Assembly: GCA_963676385.2 (NCBI GenBank)
Contig: CAXXMM010000007.1
Coordinates: 62,001 to 126,000 of the forward strand
Source of the DNA: UBA1422 sp963676385
Lineage (GTDB): Bacteria; Bacillota; Clostridia; Peptostreptococcales; Anaerovoracaceae
DNA length: 64,000 bases
Reading direction: 5' to 3'
The notes under the pieces are model-generated. The model was not told the origin of the DNA. It saw only the letters and a list, made by a program, of their open reading frames with translations, and made no database searches. The position numbers and the translations under genes were made by a program. Every line of letters begins with the position of its first letter. The first letter of the stretch is position 1. Positions 1 through 8,391 of the stretch are shown one piece after another.

Positions 1-90
1 TATGTATCCGGGTCAACCCGCAATTCGCAGGTGATTCATCACACTTTCTTCACTGTCTATTTTACGACTTATGAGGGCAAGAAGCAAGTT

Positions 91-520
91 TTAGGTTGTT
101 CTGTAGAACGTCATCTCGATATATCCCAGTTCCATGGCTGGCAACAGATAATTATCCCTAAATGACGGTCTATGCTTTAATCCTAATCGCTCCATTATTT
201 CCCTAGTTGAATATTCCTTGTCATCCATCACTTCTAACAATTTCTCAACTTGTTCGGTAACTTGTTCGGTAACTTGTGCGGTCTTTGTAATTTCCCTTAA
301 CACATCAAAAACTGTAGTTAGTAAAAACTCCACGAATTTTCCCGAATCAGTCCTATGATCACATTCGCCAAGCACGTTATAGTATTCTTCCTGCCGTTCC
401 CATCAGCAAATGGATGAATAAATTCAAACTCATAATGGAAAACACAGCTTTTTATCAATGGATAAACTTCTGCTTTTTTTGTCCAATCTAGCAGGTATAT
501 GTAGGCTCTCGGTTCTACAC
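91..520 (-). pseudogene. Fic-family (AMPylase-like) protein, degraded 3' remnant
   Basis: Reading leftward from about 520, the minus strand encodes LLDWTKKAEVYPLIKS, then CVFHYEFEF, then the Fic catalytic motif HPFADGNGR near 400-425. The next open frame (375 to 91) encodes a winged-helix tail with YSTREIMERLGLKHRP and DNYLLPAMELGYIEMT, typical of the C-terminus of class III Fic proteins. The segment between the active-site motif and the tail, normally about 100 residues, is mostly missing, and the frame shifts there. Upstream of 520 the frame soon meets a stop. Intact family members transfer AMP to target proteins; this copy cannot be functional. It sits in a junkyard of gene fragments, which suggests an old toxin or accessory locus. 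Confidence 0.8.
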
Positions 521-531
521 TTTATTCGATT

Positions 532-645
532 ATACTCGAAAAACTTGTTGAAATATTTTCAGAATCCTGGGAGAAGACAGTCAACTCACTACTGGTGGAT
601 GCCAATGTGGACATATATCTCACAGGCTCCAATGCTAATTTTCAA
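532..645 (+). pseudogene. Fragment of DUF4143/AAA_14-type ATPase
   Basis: In the frame beginning at 532 the plus strand reads SESWEKTVNSLLVDANVDIY followed by LTGSNAN. This matches the stretch around Walker B and sensor 1 of the AAA_14/DUF4143 ATPases, where the usual text is NWEKVVNSL...DIYVTGSNA. Nothing upstream supplies a Walker A motif, and downstream the frame loses similarity and ends in a stop near 723. It is therefore a small remnant of about 35 codons. It lies head-to-head with the Fic remnant, consistent with decay of an accessory island. The 648-866 open frame that follows is not recognisable. Confidence 0.6.
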
Positions 646-839
646 TTTTGCATATTATACCGTGCTCCGCTTTTCCCAAAAAGAAATCACCAGGTACAGA
701 TAAATTGTATGCCCTTGCCAAAATGATGCCCCTGGACCAGTTTATTTGCAGATACCAATCTTTATCTGGGGAAATAATTATTTGTTTTGCAACAAACAAC
801 CCCAGCGTATATACCTTGGATTTTTTTCTGCAAAAGTTT

Positions 840-1418
840 TTAGTCGGAGGCTTTATCTACAATTGAAACATTTATAAGCGGCAGGATTGTTTTCGTCCCA
901 TCTGTATCTTTGATGGTTCTGGTCCCCAAATATGTGCCGTAAATATCGCATAGTTGCAAATCTTCATATGGGCCAGGTTCATTGAGCCAAAGCATTGTTG
1001 TAGTTTTTCCCTCCAATACAAATCTGTTTGCCCCTGTTTTGTCCAATTCTTTTAGGTAATTCTCTTTGCCATTTGTTCCGGAAAAGATTTTCTTGCCGCC
1101 ACTACCAAAGACACCAACACCACTTGTTGATGCAACAAAAGTTTTGCTGTCGAGTTCCCTATAGACAACAATATGATTCAGCTTGATTCTAGTCCCTATA
1201 TATTCTTCAATACCATTGTTAATTCCTTCGATTAGGTCCTTGTTAGCAACTTTTCCTGCGCTGTTTTCTCCAAACAAATCAATGCATGATGCTTTGAATC
1301 CGCTTGTGGTTTCAATACCATTGGTCGTTGGCACAAACATATAGGAAAATGTCAACCCAAAAACAATCCCAACTACAAAAATGCTAATGATAACTTTCTT
1401 TGACAATTTCTTTTTCAT
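840..1418 (-). CDS. Hypothetical membrane-anchored or secreted protein, 192 aa
   Basis: The family is not recognised. A lysine-rich start (MKKKLSKK) is followed by one hydrophobic segment at about residues 9-30, fitting a signal peptide or N-terminal anchor without a lipobox. The rest is polar, with glycine-rich patches (GVGVFGSGGKK), and probably lies outside the cell. The start is supported by a GGGGGAG ribosome binding site eight bases upstream of the ATG. The gene is downstream of the NlpC/P60 hydrolase on the same strand, separated by the Fic-like fragment, so it may or may not be cotranscribed. Confidence 0.6.
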   Translation of the reverse strand: MKKKLSKKVIISIFVVGIVFGLTFSYMFVPTTNGIETTSGFKASCIDLFGENSAGKVANKDLIEGINNGIEEYIGTRIKLNHIVVYRELDSKTFVASTSGVGVFGSGGKKIFSGTNGKENYLKELDKTGANRFVLEGKTTTMLWLNEPGPYEDLQLCDIYGTYLGTRTIKDTDGTKTILPLINVSIVDKASD

Positions 1419-1498
1419 TTTTGGTCTCCCCCTCTGCTATTTTTTAAACTTTTGCTGTACAACAATTGTATGTGTGACAAGTCTTATGGCTTGTTTTT

Positions 1499-1725
1499 CT
1501 ATTGCAGTCTTTCAATGGTATGGATGTGCCTTCTCAAAACTGTTTCCAGAGGTTTCTTGTCGTCCGTATCATAGTAATGGGTTAGGGCATTGCTGAATGC
1601 GATTTCTTCATTTAATCCGATCGTTAAAAGTCCGTTTCCGGTTTCAATCAAAATCTTGTTTGCGATGATTGTTGATGCCCTTTTGTTGTCTTCCCAATTT
1701 TCCTTACTTAAAGATTCTCTTAATG
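1499..1725 (-). pseudogene. Fic-like C-terminal fragment abutting the NlpC/P60 gene
   Basis: The minus strand between the end of the NlpC/P60 gene and 1499 holds an open frame without a start codon. It encodes ENWEDNKRASTIIANKILI, followed by LTHYYDTDDKKPLETVL and a stop. The NKRAS...AN..LI and YY.TDD..PL pattern resembles Fic/Doc proteins from the GNKR part of the Fic motif onward, but the active-site histidine is absent. The frame overlaps the last codons of the hydrolase gene in a different frame. It is most simply a truncated gene fused to its neighbour by a deletion. The identity rests on motif resemblance only. Confidence 0.4.
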
Positions 1726-3128
1726 CCCTTTATGGTGTAATAAGAAGAATGAATGCTTTTGACCCGGACAAGATGTCCAAGGTTTGATTCAATAATTTTG
1801 CCATTGCCTAAATAAATGGCAACGTGGGTAACGGTCCCATTTCCGCTATGATAAAATACCAGATCTCCCCGTTTCTTGTTGTCATAAGATACGGATTTTA
1901 GTCTGGAATCCTTCCACAAATTTCTTGATTCATATTCGTATCCCGGGTGGGAATGTCGAATTACACTGACAGGCTTTGGGTTGATCCCTGCGGCATACAT
2001 GGACTGCATCACTAGCCCACTGCAATCCACACCAGTGCCGGGCTTTCCCGATGCCCCTACGATGTACTTTGTTCCTACGTACCGATAGGCGTTGGCAATG
2101 AGCGCTTCAACATGCTGGGATCGGGTAGACGCCAAGTTTACTTTGATTGGGCTGACGTAGGCACCTTTGTAGTACCAACTGTAGTCGCTAAAGCCCATTT
2201 TTTGCCAGGTTTTGTAATCCACAACGCCTGTTGCCTTTAATCCATGGGCCTTTTGGTACTTTATCACTTTATATTTTGTGGACGATCCATAGATTGCCGG
2301 AATGTTCCCCATGGCAAACTTCTTTTGGACCATTGACACCTTGAGCCCCATGTATCCGATCCTTAGGTTATATCCGGCGGTGGATTCAAGCTGGATTGTC
2401 GAATTGTATATGTGGTACCATCCTGATGGATTTTGGTAGGCTTTTTTGACATTTATTTTGATTGTTGGACTTGTATAAACTTCGTACAAATCATTGGAAG
2501 GGATATACAGGCGAAAGTAGGTTGTGTATTTTGAGTAATACTCTTTTGGATAATAAATAACGGCAGCGTTCTTAGAAATAGAATATGTTTTTTTGGTAGC
2601 CCATTTTTTGGTGGTGGTGTTATACATTTGCACATATACTTCTCTGTTTAGAATGCTGTTAAAGCTGATATTGTCGCCATTTTGGTTGCCTGCGGTGATA
2701 TGTCTATCGGTATCGAGGCCATATACAATGGTTTCTTGTTTGACAGTCGTAACGCCAATGGTCGGAGGCACGGCTGTTTCTGTTATGGTGTATAATTCGC
2801 TTTCAGGGATATCGGCGGTAAAAATATAGCTGCCAACCGCTGTTGTGGAAAAGGTTTCATTGGGCGTCCAGGTTACTCCGGTTACCACCACCACATTACC
2901 ACTCTCGTCAACACCATTTAAAGTTGTTGGCAAATTTAATTTTGATAAAGGCGTTCCTACATACACTTTTTGAACTGCCACTGATGAATCCAATGGCTGA
3001 AAAGAAATCAAATTTGGGGCTGCAGGTTGCGGGTCTTCCCCAGTTTGTGTGGTCTCTGCAAATGCGATTCCCATGCTGCCAAACGTAAAAATAATTGCCA
3101 GTACTAAAATACAAATTGATTTTTTCAT
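1704..3128 (-). CDS. Secreted NlpC/P60 (C40) peptidoglycan endopeptidase with Ig-like and PG-binding domains
   Basis: The 474-residue exported wall hydrolase starts at an ATG preceded by AAAAGGGGAT. A signal peptide (about residues 1-25) is followed by a bacterial Ig-like domain (about 40-125), a less clear beta-rich middle, a peptidoglycan-binding repeat (about 255-310, with IKYQKAHGLKATG and DYKTWQKMGF) and a C-terminal NlpC/P60 domain (about 335-474). The catalytic cysteine is in GVDCSGLV and the catalytic histidine in THVAIYLGNG; NGKIIESN supplies the region of the third residue. Family members cut stem peptides, usually between D-Glu and the diamino acid. It has its own upstream space and is probably monocistronic or followed by the 840-1418 gene. 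Confidence 0.85.
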   Translation of the reverse strand: MKKSICILVLAIIFTFGSMGIAFAETTQTGEDPQPAAPNLISFQPLDSSVAVQKVYVGTPLSKLNLPTTLNGVDESGNVVVVTGVTWTPNETFSTTAVGSYIFTADIPESELYTITETAVPPTIGVTTVKQETIVYGLDTDRHITAGNQNGDNISFNSILNREVYVQMYNTTTKKWATKKTYSISKNAAVIYYPKEYYSKYTTYFRLYIPSNDLYEVYTSPTIKINVKKAYQNPSGWYHIYNSTIQLESTAGYNLRIGYMGLKVSMVQKKFAMGNIPAIYGSSTKYKVIKYQKAHGLKATGVVDYKTWQKMGFSDYSWYYKGAYVSPIKVNLASTRSQHVEALIANAYRYVGTKYIVGASGKPGTGVDCSGLVMQSMYAAGINPKPVSVIRHSHPGYEYESRNLWKDSRLKSVSYDNKKRGDLVFYHSGNGTVTHVAIYLGNGKIIESNLGHLVRVKSIHSSYYTIKGIKRIFK

Positions 3129-3293
3129 AGTCTATCCCCTTTTTGCTTTCTCAAGTGCTGCGTTTTTTTCATTATACATTGCTTCACCTTTTATTGAAAG
3201 AGGTTAAAGGGTATAGATAACAAAATCAAGGGACAAGACTTAAATTCTTAGGGATTGTAAAATGAATTGCCTTGTATACATGCCCTCAATGGA

Positions 3294-3323
3294 TTGACAA
3301 GACCATAGCATCACTGTTAAACT
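3294..3323 (+). promoter_or_regulatory. Sigma-A type promoter of the oadG-like/oadB unit
   Basis: A perfect TTGACA -35 box (3294-3299) is followed after 18 bases by TAAACT (3318-3323), which matches four of six bases of the -10 consensus. Transcription would start near 3330 and give a leader of about 155 bases ahead of the first gene. Confidence 0.5.
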
Positions 3324-3324
3324 T

Positions 3325-3427
3325 GTATTGAAATAAATACAGAATCTTCCGGTTGGGCAGGAAACTGCTTTCAAGTTACGGCTTTAGGGTGGAGAGCTTA
3401 ATTTTTAGAATTAGGCTCTCTTTTTTT
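3325..3427 (+). promoter_or_regulatory. Structured leader with intrinsic terminator, possible riboswitch or attenuator
   Basis: Between the promoter and the first gene lie TGTATT/AATACA (near 3325-3340), a GCAG-GAAA-CTGC tetraloop hairpin (3357-3368) enclosed by CCG...CGG, and then a stem pairing GAGAGC with GCTCTC (3391-3420) followed by seven T (3421-3427). The last element is a textbook Rho-independent terminator placed before the coding region, the layout expected of a transcription-attenuating leader. I cannot assign it to a known riboswitch class. Since the genes encode a sodium-pump subunit, a sodium- or metabolite-sensing RNA is conceivable, but that is only inference. Confidence 0.45.
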
Positions 3428-3485
3428 GTTCCAAATCTCTCCTCCGGGAGAATATAACGTGTTTGCAATGAAAGGAGGAACTCAA

Positions 3486-3629
3486 ATGACAGTTGGAGAA
3501 AGCGTCATGGTTGCACTGTTTTGCATTTTGGTGGTATTTGCTGTGTTATTCAGCCTGTTTATTGTCATTAAAATATTTTCATTTTTGATTGGGATAATTG
3601 AAAAATCCAATCAAAAACCTGCCGCATAG
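3486..3629 (+). CDS. OadG-like small membrane subunit of a sodium-pumping decarboxylase
   Basis: The 47-residue protein starts at the ATG after AAAGGAGGAACTCAA; a longer reading from 3426 has no good ribosome binding site. One long hydrophobic helix (about residues 8-35) is followed by a short lysine- and proline-containing tail. Gamma (OadG) subunits of Na+-translocating decarboxylases look like this: one transmembrane helix that anchors the complex, with a variable tail. The beta subunit gene follows 85 bases downstream on the same strand, which is the main support. No alpha (carboxyltransferase) or biotin-carrier gene is present in the window. Confidence 0.6.
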   Translation: MTVGESVMVALFCILVVFAVLFSLFIVIKIFSFLIGIIEKSNQKPAA

Positions 3630-3714
3630 TTGGGGTTGTCCCATCCGTGTTGGCAAATCGGTCTTTGCCAACCATTAAGTGTACATTGGTCTTTATGAAA
3701 AGGAGGAATTATAC

Positions 3715-4851
3715 ATGTTCAAAGAAGCCATTGTTGGTCTGCTCAACGACTCCGGGTTTGCGGCCTTTACCTGGCAGCATCTCATTATGATTATAGTCGC
3801 CTGCGTTCTGGTCTATCTTGCCGTTGTGAAAAAATTCGAACCCCTCTTGCTGCTTCCCATCGCTTTTGGGGTGTTACTTGCCAACCTGCCACTTTCCGGA
3901 CTAATGTCTGCCCCGGCGGACGGAGAATCGGCGGGCGGTCTTTTGTATTACTTGTATTTAGGCGTAAAAAAGGGAATCTACCCCTCATTAATATTCTTGG
4001 GAGTTGGCGCCATGACAGATTTTGGGCCTTTGATTGCTCGCCCCATTAGCCTGCTTCTTGGGGCAGCAGCCCAAATTGGTATTGCTGTGGCCTTTGTCAT
4101 TGCCATTTTTCTGGGGTTTGCTCCGGCGGAAGCAGCCTCCATCGGCATCATCGGCGGCGCCGACGGACCTACAGCCATCTTTTTGACTTCCAAGTTGGCC
4201 CCCCATTTGTTGCCTTCCATTGCCATTGCCGCCTATTCTTACATGGCCTTAATCCCTGTGATTCAACCACCTCTCATGCGGCTTTTGACTACAAAAAAGG
4301 AGCGAGAAATTCAAATGTCACAGCTACGACAGGTTTCCAAGTTGGAAAAGGTTTGTTTTCCCATCCTGGTAACCATTCTTTGTGTGCTACTTCTTCCCGC
4401 CGTAGCTCCGCTGATTGGAATGCTGATGCTGGGAAATTTGTTTAAAGAATCCGGTGTGGTGGAACGACTTTCCTCCACAGCGCAAAATGCGTTAATTAAT
4501 ATTGTCACTATTTTTCTTGGGCTTACCGTTGGAGCTACCGCCGTTGCGGACACCTTCCTTCGTCCCGAGACATTGAAGGTCATTGCATTGGGCTTGATTG
4601 CCTTTGTTTTTGCCACCGTCGGAGGTCTTTTGTTTGGCAAACTGTTTTGTCTCCTGTCCGGCGGCCGCATCAATCCACTGATTGGATCGGCAGGGGTATC
4701 GGCAGTGCCAATGGCCGCTCGGGTTTCCCAGGTGGAAGGGCAACGCGCTTTGCCATCCAATTTCTTGCTGATGCATGCCATGGGTCCTAATGTGGCCGGG
4801 GTCATCGGTTCTGCCGTGGCAGCCGGTATCCTGCTGTCTTTGTTTGGCTAA
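3715..4851 (+). CDS. oadB: Sodium ion-translocating decarboxylase beta subunit (OadB/MmdB/GcdB family)
   Basis: The integral membrane beta subunit of biotin-dependent decarboxylases couples decarboxylation of carboxybiotin to Na+ export. The ATG at 3715 is preceded by AAAGGAGGAATTATAC and gives 378 residues, the usual family length; the open frame extends further upstream without a better site. Many hydrophobic segments are visible. The diagnostic motif GGADGPTAIFLTSKLAP (about residues 146-162) holds the aspartate needed for sodium transport, and GSAGVSAVPMAARV near the C-terminus is also typical. It forms a pair with the OadG-like gene. The substrate (oxaloacetate, methylmalonyl-CoA, glutaconyl-CoA or malonate) cannot be decided without the alpha subunit. 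Confidence 0.88.
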   Translation: MFKEAIVGLLNDSGFAAFTWQHLIMIIVACVLVYLAVVKKFEPLLLLPIAFGVLLANLPLSGLMSAPADGESAGGLLYYLYLGVKKGIYPSLIFLGVGAMTDFGPLIARPISLLLGAAAQIGIAVAFVIAIFLGFAPAEAASIGIIGGADGPTAIFLTSKLAPHLLPSIAIAAYSYMALIPVIQPPLMRLLTTKKEREIQMSQLRQVSKLEKVCFPILVTILCVLLLPAVAPLIGMLMLGNLFKESGVVERLSSTAQNALINIVTIFLGLTVGATAVADTFLRPETLKVIALGLIAFVFATVGGLLFGKLFCLLSGGRINPLIGSAGVSAVPMAARVSQVEGQRALPSNFLLMHAMGPNVAGVIGSAVAAGILLSLFG

Positions 4852-4889
4852 GGGAAATTCAATGAAAGCCCCCAAGATACGACAACTAC

Positions 4890-4926
4890 AAAAGCGCTCT
4901 TTTAGAATGAACCAAAGAGCGCTTTT
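4890..4926 (+). terminator. Rho-independent terminator after oadB
   Basis: A 13-bp perfect stem pairs AAAAGCGCTCTTT (4890-4902) with AAAGAGCGCTTTT (4914-4926) around an 11-base loop. The A- and T-flanks would let it work in both directions, serving also the small minus-strand gene at 4958. Confidence 0.85.
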
Positions 4927-4957
4927 GATTGTATGTATTTGTAATGTATACTTTTGA

Positions 4958-5089
4958 TTATTTCATTCGATTATTTTTGGCGTAGTTTGTGGTTGAGCGA
5001 AACACAAAGATGGCAATCGCCACCCCAATGGCAATCATCCCCAGCAATAGTAAAATCGAATGCCAATTAATTTCTATAATTACTCCCAT
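4958..5089 (-). CDS. Small single-span membrane protein, 43 aa
   Basis: Unknown family. The ATG at 5089 follows a GGGGGGG purine run and gives MGVIIEINWHSI, one transmembrane helix (about residues 9-29) and a basic tail ending NNRMK. The upstream extension to 5182 lacks a ribosome binding site. It lies between the addA stop codon and the bidirectional terminator. No function can be proposed. Confidence 0.5.
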   Translation of the reverse strand: MGVIIEINWHSILLLLGMIAIGVAIAIFVFRSTTNYAKNNRMK

Positions 5090-5217
5090 GTGCAATCCCC
5101 CCCTTTCATCTTTAGCATTACCTGAATAGTCAAGAATAGATTTTCTTTTGGCTATTGTACCCCTGCTTGGCCTATAAATCAATGGAACAATTGTTACCTA
5201 TCCCATTCATGCAGGAA

Positions 5218-8200
5218 TCATCCGGTTTTTTTCATCTTCAACATAATGCCTGAAATCGGCAGGTGCAAGAGAATATCCAACACCGGCTTGCCGGTGGCAG
5301 TCTCAATGGCTTTTTGGTATGCATCCATTTGAGGCAAATACTGTTTCATGATTTCCTCTAGGGATTGATGGGTGGCCTCCTCTTTGCCGCCAAGGGTTTG
5401 TCCGTCTTCCTTTTCGGATTCTTCCTTGTGGTTTTTGTGATCCACCAAGATATATCCATTGGGCAATTCCAAAAGAAGGTCCATCCAGCCTTGCATGTGC
5501 TGACCTTCCTTTGTTCTCAAGGTCATGGGCCATTCTTTTCGGATAAGGGCATCCGGATAAGTTCTCCCCAAGTAATCCCACAGTTGGTTGCCTACCGCCA
5601 CCAGCTCCGCCTCATCCAAAACACCTTCCATCTCCCAGTTTTTGATATTGGCCTTGGCCAGTTGTTGTTTTGTTTCAGGAGAAAGGGTGGGGTGGTCTGC
5701 GCCCAAGTACCCGTGTACTGCATTGCCCAACAGATTCATTTCCGGATTGCCAACGACGGACAACCGAGTAGGAAACACTTCAATGATTTCCCATGAAGCC
5801 CCATCCAAATCACAAGGCTGTCCCGACAAACCGCTGGGTGAAACCCGTGCCGGGGGGAAGTCTTTGCTGCCATCAGGCAGGTCCGGTAGATATTGAAGGG
5901 TTCCCTTCTTGTCCTTCGGCGGTATCAATGAATCGCCGGCAAAGATTTGATTGGTGACGGGAATAGACGTATCCCCAACCTGCAAGGTTTGTGCGCCCTC
6001 TTCCAGGGGCCATTCAATGATGGGATTTCCCTCTTTGTCGGTAAGCAAATCCATCCACTGGGTTTTGATGGAAACGTCGCCTCCACTGTTCTCCCCTCTT
6101 CGCACTGCCAGCACCAAGCCATCTTTGGCTCGGGTAATTCCCACATAAAGAAGTCTCTGGGCTTCCTGCAAAGCCATTTGGTTGGCTGTTAAGGAAACCG
6201 GCAAACCATCCATTTTTTCATTCAACGGCGCAAACTGTTTTTGGCTGCCAAAGGGCCATGGCCAATATCGAATCCACCGGTTGGCCAAGGGATCTTCAAT
6301 CTGAAAGTCAGCTGCCCCTTCCACTTGAACCCCAAAAACCGAGGATTTTGGGGCGCTATCCAAGTCCGTCAAAATGACCCAGGGCCATTCTAATCCTTTG
6401 GCGCCATGGTAAGTCAACACGTTGACCGCCTGATTGTCCGTGCCTTTTGCCTGCTCTATTTCACCATCTTTGACATACTTCAAAAATCCATCCACTGTCA
6501 CTGCGCTACGGCGGGCTGTGGAAAGGTCCATATATGCATGGCATGTGGCTCTTAAGGCATCCAGATTGCTTGCCGCCAATCCGGGTTTGGGCCAAGCCTT
6601 GATTCGTCTTAGAAGTTGTACCCGGCTAATGGCCTCCTCCAATGCCTCAAGGGGCGTCCAGTACTTCATATTTTCCCGGCCTTGATTCAGTTGGAGTACC
6701 AGGGGGTCTTGATTCCATGTTTCCTTGGTTTGATCCGGGTGGGACATAAGGTCTGCCAGCCACTGAGTGCCGGCCAAATCCATGATTTCCACCAAAGCCA
6801 GCTGGTCATTTTCATTGTTCATATATCGAAGAGCTGCCAAGGCAAAGCGACATTCCCGGGTTTCCACCAACAGGCCTTGCCCCGCCGAAGCTCGAATTCC
6901 AAGGGCTTCCAAGGCAGCGGCAATTTCCCCACAGTTGTCATTGGTTCTGCAAAGGATGCCGATTTCTCCCGGCTTAATCGTTAGGTTGGTTGCCAAAAGA
7001 TTTTGGACCCCATTGGCTAGGGCCACAAAGGATTCTTCTTTTTTTGACCCTTCTAAATGCCAGGTTTCAATCCGGCCGCCCAAGGCCCCTTCTTTTCGTT
7101 CTGCCGGCACAGTCAAGCACACCTTTTGCGCCCCCAACTGATAAAAGGCCTGACGAAACAAAGCGTTGCTAAAGGTAATTAAATTTTCTTTGGAACGCCA
7201 GGAGTTGCTGAGAATTTGGGTTTGCTGGATTTGATTCACCACGTCTTCCATTAACTTGGGATCCGTTCCTCTGAAGCCGTAAATGGCCTGTTTGGGGTCT
7301 CCTACCCAAACAGATCGGCCGGCCAATTGGTTCAAGGCCAAAAATAGGGCCAACTGAATGGGGCTGGTATCCTGAAATTCGTCTACCATCAAAAGGTTGA
7401 CTCGATCTTCCATAGAATCCTTGAAGGGTTGGTTGTGCTGGGCAATATCCAGCACCAAGGCTTCTTGATCCACAAAATCCATTAGGCCGTGTTCCCGTTT
7501 GTACTGGTTGTACTCCTCCAGGGCATCCACCCCACAGGCAAAGGTCCCTTTGATTATTTGCTCCAGGTCCTTGTGCAGTCCGGGATGCTTCAACACCTGA
7601 CCGGCAATGAGGGTCACCGGCTCCAGCCACTCCTGTTCTTTTTTGGGGGGTTTGATTTTTGCCAAACGGCACCAGTCCGACCAAAGAAGATCCCCGGCAT
7701 CCATTTTGGCGGCGCACCCCGTCACCAGGTCAACTCTTTTTTGGGCTGTATCTGAGGTGATTGCCATGGTAGAAAACCCGGCCACTGCTACTTTTAGGGC
7801 CTCTCGCAGGTCATTGTCCAAGTCCAGATCCACAGGTTTTCCCAAAATCGACGCCAGTCCCTCCCATGAGGTTCGGGCAAAATCTCCAAGTTGTGCCGGT
7901 GAAATTTGGTTGCTTCGGGCAAAGTTGACGATGTGTGCCACCCCATCCCGCCAGTCTTGGGATTGTTGAAATTTTCCACCCTTCCCTGTCAGCTCAAGGC
8001 GCCTTGCCGCCGGTTCCATTTCAGGCGCCGCCGCCTCAATGACCCGGTCAATGGAAATGCGAAAAATATTCCCCCGATCTTCATCCGCCATGATTTCCAC
8101 CCCGGGAGAAAGGCCGGCTTCCAAGGCATATTCCTTTAGTAGTTGGCCACAAATACTATTGACCGTTCCGATGAAACCGTCCCTGATTCGCCCCGATTCT

Positions 8201-8391
8201 TCTCCTCGGCCGGCAGAAATCAACTGAACCCGAATTCGTTCTTGCAATTCTCCGGCGGCACGGTTGGTAAAGGTGGTGGCCATGATTCCTTCCGGTGGAA
8301 CCCCTTGGGAAATGGCATCCAGCACCCGTTTGGTCAGGCTGTATGTCTTGCCGGATCCGGCGCTGGCGTTGATTAATTCAATATTGTTCAT
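5218..8391 (-). CDS. addA: ATP-dependent helicase/nuclease AddA-like (UvrD helicase plus PD-(D/E)XK nuclease)
   Basis: A 1057-residue UvrD/RecB-type helicase-nuclease that would process double-strand break ends for RecA-dependent repair. Walker A ASAGSGKT lies at about residues 7-14, Walker B/DExx LLMVDEFQDTS at about 335-345, and helicase motifs VNVLTYHGAKGLEW and LLYVGITRAKDGLVLA further on. The C-terminal nuclease shows GWMDLLLELPNGYILVDHKN, with the catalytic D and DxK. The start at 8391 is chosen because GGAGGTG precedes it and it makes an ATGA overlap with the upstream addB stop, implying translational coupling. It is slightly shorter than typical AddA (about 1200 residues). Gene order addB-addA matches Firmicutes. 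Confidence 0.85.
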   Translation of the reverse strand: MNNIELINASAGSGKTYSLTKRVLDAISQGVPPEGIMATTFTNRAAGELQERIRVQLISAGRGEESGRIRDGFIGTVNSICGQLLKEYALEAGLSPGVEIMADEDRGNIFRISIDRVIEAAAPEMEPAARRLELTGKGGKFQQSQDWRDGVAHIVNFARSNQISPAQLGDFARTSWEGLASILGKPVDLDLDNDLREALKVAVAGFSTMAITSDTAQKRVDLVTGCAAKMDAGDLLWSDWCRLAKIKPPKKEQEWLEPVTLIAGQVLKHPGLHKDLEQIIKGTFACGVDALEEYNQYKREHGLMDFVDQEALVLDIAQHNQPFKDSMEDRVNLLMVDEFQDTSPIQLALFLALNQLAGRSVWVGDPKQAIYGFRGTDPKLMEDVVNQIQQTQILSNSWRSKENLITFSNALFRQAFYQLGAQKVCLTVPAERKEGALGGRIETWHLEGSKKEESFVALANGVQNLLATNLTIKPGEIGILCRTNDNCGEIAAALEALGIRASAGQGLLVETRECRFALAALRYMNNENDQLALVEIMDLAGTQWLADLMSHPDQTKETWNQDPLVLQLNQGRENMKYWTPLEALEEAISRVQLLRRIKAWPKPGLAASNLDALRATCHAYMDLSTARRSAVTVDGFLKYVKDGEIEQAKGTDNQAVNVLTYHGAKGLEWPWVILTDLDSAPKSSVFGVQVEGAADFQIEDPLANRWIRYWPWPFGSQKQFAPLNEKMDGLPVSLTANQMALQEAQRLLYVGITRAKDGLVLAVRRGENSGGDVSIKTQWMDLLTDKEGNPIIEWPLEEGAQTLQVGDTSIPVTNQIFAGDSLIPPKDKKGTLQYLPDLPDGSKDFPPARVSPSGLSGQPCDLDGASWEIIEVFPTRLSVVGNPEMNLLGNAVHGYLGADHPTLSPETKQQLAKANIKNWEMEGVLDEAELVAVGNQLWDYLGRTYPDALIRKEWPMTLRTKEGQHMQGWMDLLLELPNGYILVDHKNHKEESEKEDGQTLGGKEEATHQSLEEIMKQYLPQMDAYQKAIETATGKPVLDILLHLPISGIMLKMKKTG

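Noticed and set aside
4311..4875. Minus-strand frames of 127 and 164 codons opposite oadB
   Set aside because: They are complementary to a highly conserved membrane-protein gene, with no start signal and no family resemblance.
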